A stretch of 64,000 nucleotides of DNA. It comes from Bdellovibrionota bacterium (GTDB lineage Bacteria; Bdellovibrionota_C; UBA2361; JAFLCA01). A program made the position numbers and the translations under genes. The notes under the pieces were generated by a model, which searched no databases, had not been told where the DNA came from, and worked only from the letters and a program-made list of their open reading frames with translations. Position 1 is the first letter of the stretch. Every line of letters begins with the position of its first letter. Below are positions 59,876 through 64,000 of this stretch, in pieces. The DNA is taken from assembly GCA_030584005.1 (NCBI GenBank), contig CP129486.1, forward strand, positions 1,243,556 to 1,307,555, in the 5' to 3' direction.

Positions 59876-60685
59876 ATGGAAGTCAAGGATGTCTCGCGGG
59901 TGGCAGTAAACCCGGCAAAAGCGTCGCAATCTGGTGCTGCAACTCTGCAGCGAAATGCCAGTGTCCTCATCTCAGCCGATTCAAAGAAGGTCGAAGCAAA
60001 AGCGCTGGCCGCCGAACCGGCTCCGGTGAAAGTCGAGCCCGCGGCTAAACGCTCGCCTAAGAAGGAATCTCTCGACGCTGTAAACAAAATCATCTCTGCT
60101 GTGAATGTTGCTGACGAAGCAACCGCTGAAATAGATAAGCTCCTAAAGAGCGTTGATGGCATCGTGCGTCAAGCTGCGGAGAAGGAACCAACGCCGCAAA
60201 GGCTTGAAGCGCTTGAGCGCGAAGCGAAGCAGCTCGTTGATGAGATCCGCAAAACCGCGAGTAATGCGGTAAGTGACGGGGTTCGGCCGCTGCTTGGCGA
60301 GGAAGTCGAGGTGCAGATTGAAACACTCGACAAGGCGCTGGACTTGATCCTGCCAGAAGGCGCTAAGGATGGATTCGGTCTCAACGAGATTGCTCTGACC
60401 CGTAAAGAAGCGATTCTTAATACTCGAGTTGCGGTCGCGGTTGCGCGCGAACAACTCGAAGGGATTCGTTCTTCCGTAGATAAGACAAAATCCGCGGTAG
60501 CCGAGGCATTGTCGGCGCTCGAGATAGCGGCCCAGAATACGGAAGCCGCCAATAATTCCCTGCGGGATGTCGATAAGGCCGCCGAGTTAGTCGGCGACGC
60601 GACGCTGAACATCAAGTCAGATCCCAAAAAAGCCTTGCAGTCCTTCCAAGGGTTGCAAGAGCGGTCACTCGATCTACTCAAGTAG
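59876..60685 (+). CDS. Divergent flagellin-like protein
   Basis: A 269-residue helical protein with no Cys or Trp. Its N-terminal 55 residues are low-complexity Lys/Ala/Pro. Residues about 66-140 (ISAVNVADEATAEIDKLLK, IVRQAAEKEPTPQRLEALER) follow the flagellin D1 helix pattern. The C-terminus (NTEAANNSLRDVDKAAELVG, then ALQSFQGLQERSLDLLK) lines up with the flagellin C-terminal D0 helix, which in E. coli FliC reads RIEDADYATE ... VLSLL at almost the same length. The N-terminal D0 helix is missing. A sigma-28-like promoter at 59761 supports a flagellar link. It may be a minor or specialised filament or cap protein, or a decoy; the role is inference. Confidence 0.6.
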   Translation: MEVKDVSRVAVNPAKASQSGAATLQRNASVLISADSKKVEAKALAAEPAPVKVEPAAKRSPKKESLDAVNKIISAVNVADEATAEIDKLLKSVDGIVRQAAEKEPTPQRLEALEREAKQLVDEIRKTASNAVSDGVRPLLGEEVEVQIETLDKALDLILPEGAKDGFGLNEIALTRKEAILNTRVAVAVAREQLEGIRSSVDKTKSAVAEALSALEIAAQNTEAANNSLRDVDKAAELVGDATLNIKSDPKKALQSFQGLQERSLDLLK

Positions 60686-60788
60686 TGACGTCACCCAGTT
60701 AGTACATCGGCTCCTCCGCCCGGCGCTCTCCTTTACTGCAGAGACTCCTCGTGTAAAGCTATGCACCGCACCTACATGAGGAGAACCC

Positions 60789-61637
60789 ATGCAACGCTTC
60801 CTTGGATGCCATGTCTCCACTGCGGGGGGGCTCGCTGCGGCGATTCATAATGGCAAGGCCCTTGAGGTCAACACGATACAGCTGCACCCCTCTCCCCCCC
60901 AGCGCTGGAATACGAAGCCATACCCCAAGGGATTTGAAGACGAGTTTAACGAGGCTCGCAAGGGCTCCGGTATTGAGAAGGTATTTTTTCACGGCATTTA
61001 CCTGATTAACCTTGCCAACCCCGAACCCCAAAAGCAGCACTTGGCCAAGGTCTCCCTTGTTCACTACCTCGATCTGAATGCGCGCATCGAGGGCGACGGC
61101 GTTATCTTTCATGTGGGGAGCAACACCCATCAGGAAAAGGAAGAGGATGGATTCGCGCTCGCCGGAAAGGCGATCAATGCGATCCTCAAGGAGTCGCATA
61201 CTCAGGCGCGGCTTATTCTTGAAGTAGCCGCTGGCTCCGGGAAGATTATCGGAGACCGGGTCGAGGAGCTTGCTGCAATCTTCGAGCATGTGCAGGACCA
61301 AGAGCGGGTCGGTTTCGGACTCGACAGTCAACATTTATGGGCGAGCGGATACGATTTGCAGGGGAATTTGGAAGAGATTGTCGACAATTTTGAACGTGTG
61401 CTCGGACTGCAGAAAATTTGGGCAATTCACCTTAATGACAGTAAAACAGAGTGCGGCAGTAAGAAGGATCGCCACGAAAATCTGGGGCAGGGACTGATCG
61501 GGTCAAAAACCCTGGCCGCATTTATTAACCACCCGAAACTTGCCAAGGTCCCCGTGATTCTGGAAACTCCGGATCTGGACACTCCGGAGGGGGCGTTACG
61601 TGAGGTGGCTGCACTGCGTAAGCTGGCCAACCTGTAG
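60789..61637 (+). CDS. nfo: Deoxyribonuclease IV (endonuclease IV)
   Basis: A 282-residue AP endonuclease that cuts DNA 5' to abasic sites in base-excision repair, with a TIM barrel and three Zn ions. Characteristic parts are LGCHVSTAGGLAAAI at the start, the VFFHGIYLINLANP strand, EVAAGSGKIIGDRVEEL, GFGLDSQHLWASGYD (normally DTCHAFAAGYD, so the Zn-His is kept in SQH), HLNDSKTECGSKKDRHENLGQG and the terminal VILETPD. The wording at the DTCHAF site is unusual but the metal residues appear intact. ATG 60789 has an upstream GAGGAG 5-6 bases away. It stands just before ffh. Confidence 0.9.
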   Translation: MQRFLGCHVSTAGGLAAAIHNGKALEVNTIQLHPSPPQRWNTKPYPKGFEDEFNEARKGSGIEKVFFHGIYLINLANPEPQKQHLAKVSLVHYLDLNARIEGDGVIFHVGSNTHQEKEEDGFALAGKAINAILKESHTQARLILEVAAGSGKIIGDRVEELAAIFEHVQDQERVGFGLDSQHLWASGYDLQGNLEEIVDNFERVLGLQKIWAIHLNDSKTECGSKKDRHENLGQGLIGSKTLAAFINHPKLAKVPVILETPDLDTPEGALREVAALRKLANL

Positions 61638-61688
61638 GCCCTCCTCCTGGCATCCGTGGACCAGATCAGCCTGCCTTAAGAAGTTATT

Positions 61689-63062
61689 ATGTTTGATACC
61701 CTGCAAGGAAAATTAGACGCGGCCTTCAAGAAGATTCGCGGTCGCGGCGTACTCACCCCGAAAGAGGTGGAAGCCGCGCTGCGTGAAGTGCGCATGGCGC
61801 TGCTCGAAGCGGATGTACACTTCAAAGTGGCCAAGGACTTTTGTGATCGAGTTGCAGCCAAGGCGACTGGTGAGGATGTGCTCAAGAGCCTGACCCCTGA
61901 TCAGCAGGTCATCAAGATAGTCCACGAGGAGCTGGTTGAGATGATGGGTGAACAAGCCGTTCCCCTCACGGTAAACGTCGCTCCGCCGCTGATTGTGATG
62001 CTGGTAGGATTGCAGGGCTCGGGCAAGACCACGAGCGTTGCTAAGCTGGGGCGGTACCTCAAGCAAGAATTAAAGCGCAATCCGCTGCTTGTTCCCGCCG
62101 ACGTCTATCGCCTCGCCGCAATTGAGCAGCTGCATACCCTTGGCAAGCAGAACAACATAACGGTGTACGAATCCGCCAAGGATCAGAGACCCACTCGATA
62201 TTGCTACTAAGGCTGTCGCTTTTGCCAAGGGACACGGATTCGACACGGTGATTATCGATACTGCCGGGCGGCTGCAGATTGATCAGGAGCTCATGAAGGA
62301 GCTCCAAGAGATCTCAGATGCCGTGCAGCCGCATGAGATACTGCTGGTGGCAGACGCCATGACCGGACAAGAAGCGGTGAATGTGGCTAAGGGGTTCGAT
62401 CAAGCACTTGAGATAGATGGCCTGATCCTTACAAAGCTTGATGGTGATGCACGCGGCGGCGCAGCCCTCTCGATGCGAGCGGTGACCGGTAAGCCATTAA
62501 GTTCATCGGTGTGGGAGAAAAATCAGAAGCACTCGAGCCGTTTCATCCTGAGCGCATGGCGTCGCGCATTCTGGGCATGGGGGATGTGCTGAGTCTGATC
62601 GAGAAGGCGGTCAAACAGGTCGATGTGGAAGAGTCGCTGGCCCTGCACAAAAAGTTAAAGAAAAACGAATTCGGTTTGGACGATTTCCTCTCTCAAATGC
62701 GCATGGTTCGCCGCATGGGCAGCATTTCCTCTCTGGCCTCGATGATTCCGGGGATGGATAAAATGATGAAGCAGGTTAATCCGGAGGATGCCGAGCGAGA
62801 GATGAAGCACATAGAGGCAATGATACTATCGATGACCCCCGCCGAGCGGGTGAATCCGGCAATAATGAATGGGAGCCGAAGACGTCGCATAGCCAAAGGC
62901 TCGGGAACTTCGGTCGAAGAGGTGAACAAGTTTCTCAAGCAGTTCCTCGAAATGAAAAAAATGATGTCCAAACTCTCCAAGATGGGGATGGGCGGACTCG
63001 GCCAGTTGATGGGCGGGAAAGGTTTAGGGGGACTTGGCGCTCTTCTCCGCGGCGGCCGGTAG
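61689..63062 (+). CDS. ffh: Signal recognition particle protein Ffh, interrupted by two frame changes
   Basis: The SRP54 GTPase that, with 4.5S RNA, delivers nascent membrane and secreted proteins to FtsY; about 457 residues if joined. The N and G domains begin in one frame ([19 protein letters not shown]-loop [29 protein letters not shown]). Near 62184-62189 the frame shifts and continues as [21 protein letters not shown] and [11 protein letters not shown]. Near 62494-62499 it returns with [29 protein letters not shown]. The M domain is Met- and Gly-rich ([14 protein letters not shown]). One extra base and one missing base explain it. Ffh is essential, so the breaks are almost certainly sequence errors, not real inactivation. 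Confidence 0.93.
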
Positions 63063-63419
63063 TTGAATCACGACGGGCGTGCTGCTTTGCCTCTGCACGC
63101 CGCCTTTCTCGGGAACACAAAGGACACAGCGGAGGGAAAGGGGATGCAAAGATCCTGGAGGAGAATCTGCTTTGACTCCTTAGGTTCCGTGGCGTTGGAA
63201 ATGGTAAATGAATGTGGCGAGTTCGGGCGGCGGTGGTTGGCTCGTGGCCTTTCTTTAGAACACGGAGCCCACTAGCCCGAAAACTCCGTGAACCAATCCA
63301 CGATTTTGGGAAAAGTGCCCGCCGCCGCACCGCGTGTTCTGGTGAGGTTGTCGATAGGCGGTGTCTCGCCTGAGCACCTGTGGTGCAAAGGCGGAGTTCA
63401 GCTTCATGCACAATCGCGA
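63063..63419. other. Gap with hairpin between ffh and an M48 protease
   Basis: 357 bases without a convincing gene between convergent genes. CACGGAG (63261-63267) and CTCCGTG (63284-63290) form a 7-bp hairpin with a 16-base loop that may end one of the two transcripts. Confidence 0.35.
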
Positions 63420-64000
63420 CTAGCGACCCCGATCGAGATCCTTAATCCGCACGAAGCCTTGCTCTGGCTCTACGATCTTGAGCCAGTCGCCACGCTGGTC
63501 AACCGCCTTGACAGGTGCGCCGCGAGCTATTTCGGCAATTATGGGGGCTTCCGCATAAGGTTCAGTGTGGACCTCGGTTGAGAAGGCGCGCACCTTCCAT
63601 TGCATCGGGAACGGTTCACCCGCATCTATCCGATCATGATCACGCTGCACTCGCGATGCCTCCTCATAGTCGACCGCGAAACTATCGTCTGTTTCAAGGG
63701 TGGCAAAGGAGTCCGAACTGCGAATCCCGCGGAATCGTGCTTGCGCCTGGGGAAGCAGTTTACGCAGCTCCGCAATTCTTTCTGCTGAGCTTGGATGGGA
63801 GGAGAAGAATCCCAACGCATCTGCCACGCCAAACTCTGGGTTTCCCTGTACCCGTTCCCAAAAATCTATTGCAGATTCCGGTGCATATCCTGCGTCTGCC
63901 ATCAGAAACATGCCGATATGATCAGCTTCCAGCTCTTTGCGCTGCGATTCTGGGTTCACAATCATGGCCTTGAGTCCCTCACGCACCAGCACCGCTGCTA
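63420..64000 (-). CDS. M48-family metalloprotease with SH3-like tail, 3' part
   Basis: The C-terminal 193 residues of a zinc metalloprotease; the frame runs off the right edge, so the HExxH active site is not visible. The segment SQRKELEADHIGMFLMADAGYAPESAIDFW has the third Zn ligand Glu (ExxxD: ELEADHIG) of M48 (BepA/LoiP/HtpX-like) peptidases, followed by FFSSHPSSAERIAELRKLLPQA. The last about 60 residues (FSTEVHTEPYAEAPIIAEIARGAPVKAVDQRGDWLKIV) resemble a bacterial SH3 domain, which often binds peptidoglycan. It is likely a periplasmic quality-control protease. Confidence 0.85.
   Translation of the reverse strand, partial: AAVLVREGLKAMIVNPESQRKELEADHIGMFLMADAGYAPESAIDFWERVQGNPEFGVADALGFFSSHPSSAERIAELRKLLPQAQARFRGIRSSDSFATLETDDSFAVDYEEASRVQRDHDRIDAGEPFPMQWKVRAFSTEVHTEPYAEAPIIAEIARGAPVKAVDQRGDWLKIVEPEQGFVRIKDLDRGR

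Noticed and set aside
63063-63275. 70-codon ORF after ffh
   Set aside because: No ribosome binding site, unusual composition, and it begins one base after the ffh stop by chance of frame; no support as a gene.
1-64000. CRISPR array, prophage or defence island
   Set aside because: No regularly spaced direct repeats with unique spacers, no cas genes, phage structural genes or restriction systems were seen; the only mobile gene is the RAYT transposase.

Overview
The window is a contiguous, mostly coding stretch of a Gram-negative bacterial chromosome of moderate G+C. The Gram-negative assignment rests on a TolC-type outer-membrane protein, lipoproteins with lipoboxes, signal peptides, AmpG and a type IV pilus/type II secretion ATPase. 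A SPOUT-type RNA methyltransferase directly after trmD, a DUF6502-type protein and REP-associated transposition point loosely to a deltaproteobacterial-type lineage. That is inference; no rRNA or tRNA gene is present to settle it.

Layout. 1-6.4 kb: end of fabF, secreted and unknown proteins, a lone TolC-family protein, and a G+C-rich ORF followed by a very strong hairpin. 6.4-8.6 kb: a Cys-rich secreted protein and an ECF sigma / membrane protein / Spy-like periplasmic protein operon. 8.6-11 kb: threonine catabolism (tdh-kbl). 11-16.9 kb: MazG-like protein, DHH-like protein overlapping an acyl-CoA synthetase, MerC, a transglutaminase-like protein without its catalytic Cys, RidA. 17-20.9 kb: phoB-phoR-pstB-phoU, closed by a terminator. 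21-25 kb: a 43-aa protein, an RlmI-like methyltransferase and two glycosyltransferases. 25-29.7 kb: AI-2E transporter and tyrosine catabolism (HPPD plus an FAH-family hydrolase read in frame into an arylsulfotransferase-like lipoprotein). 29.8-37.3 kb: uppP, a PilB-type ATPase fused to a receiver domain, a candidate structured RNA or small inverted-repeat element, an SLC13 permease, and rpsP-trmD-RNA methyltransferase. 37.6-47.5 kb: large GT-C-like membrane protein, rsmB, lipoprotein hydrolase, a RAYT element with its repeats, a Tat-lipoprotein C45 peptidase, a HEAT-like protein and a 43-aa ORF. 47.6-52.1 kb: NAD synthesis (nadE and a NadD-Nudix fusion) and AmpG. 52-64 kb: repeat cluster, Flp-like pilin, DUF6502, a second AI-2E protein, a solute-binding protein, homogentisate dioxygenase, a divergent flagellin-like gene with a sigma-28-like promoter, endonuclease IV, ffh and a partial M48 protease.

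Tyrosine degradation is split between two loci (HPPD/FAH at 26-30 kb, hmgA at 58-60 kb). Threonine, phosphate control and NAD synthesis each form compact operons.

Two themes cut across the window. First, single-base frame changes occur in genes that should be intact: ffh twice, an AI-2E gene at a G5 run, the rpsP tail, the RAYT transposase twice, and probably the FAH/lipoprotein junction. Two breaks in essential ffh make sequence error the simplest explanation, so gene breaks and fusions here need raw-read support. Second, an imperfect palindromic repeat recurs in intergenic gaps (about 3.25, 26.2, 30.6, 33.5, 45.5-45.6 and 52.2-52.5 kb), distinct from the repeats flanking the RAYT gene. The most interesting leads are the sigma-28/flagellin-like gene, the 274-bp inverted-repeat structure at 33.65-33.92 kb, the dispersed palindromes, the 13-bp perfect palindrome before hmgA, and the NadD-Nudix and PilB-receiver fusions.
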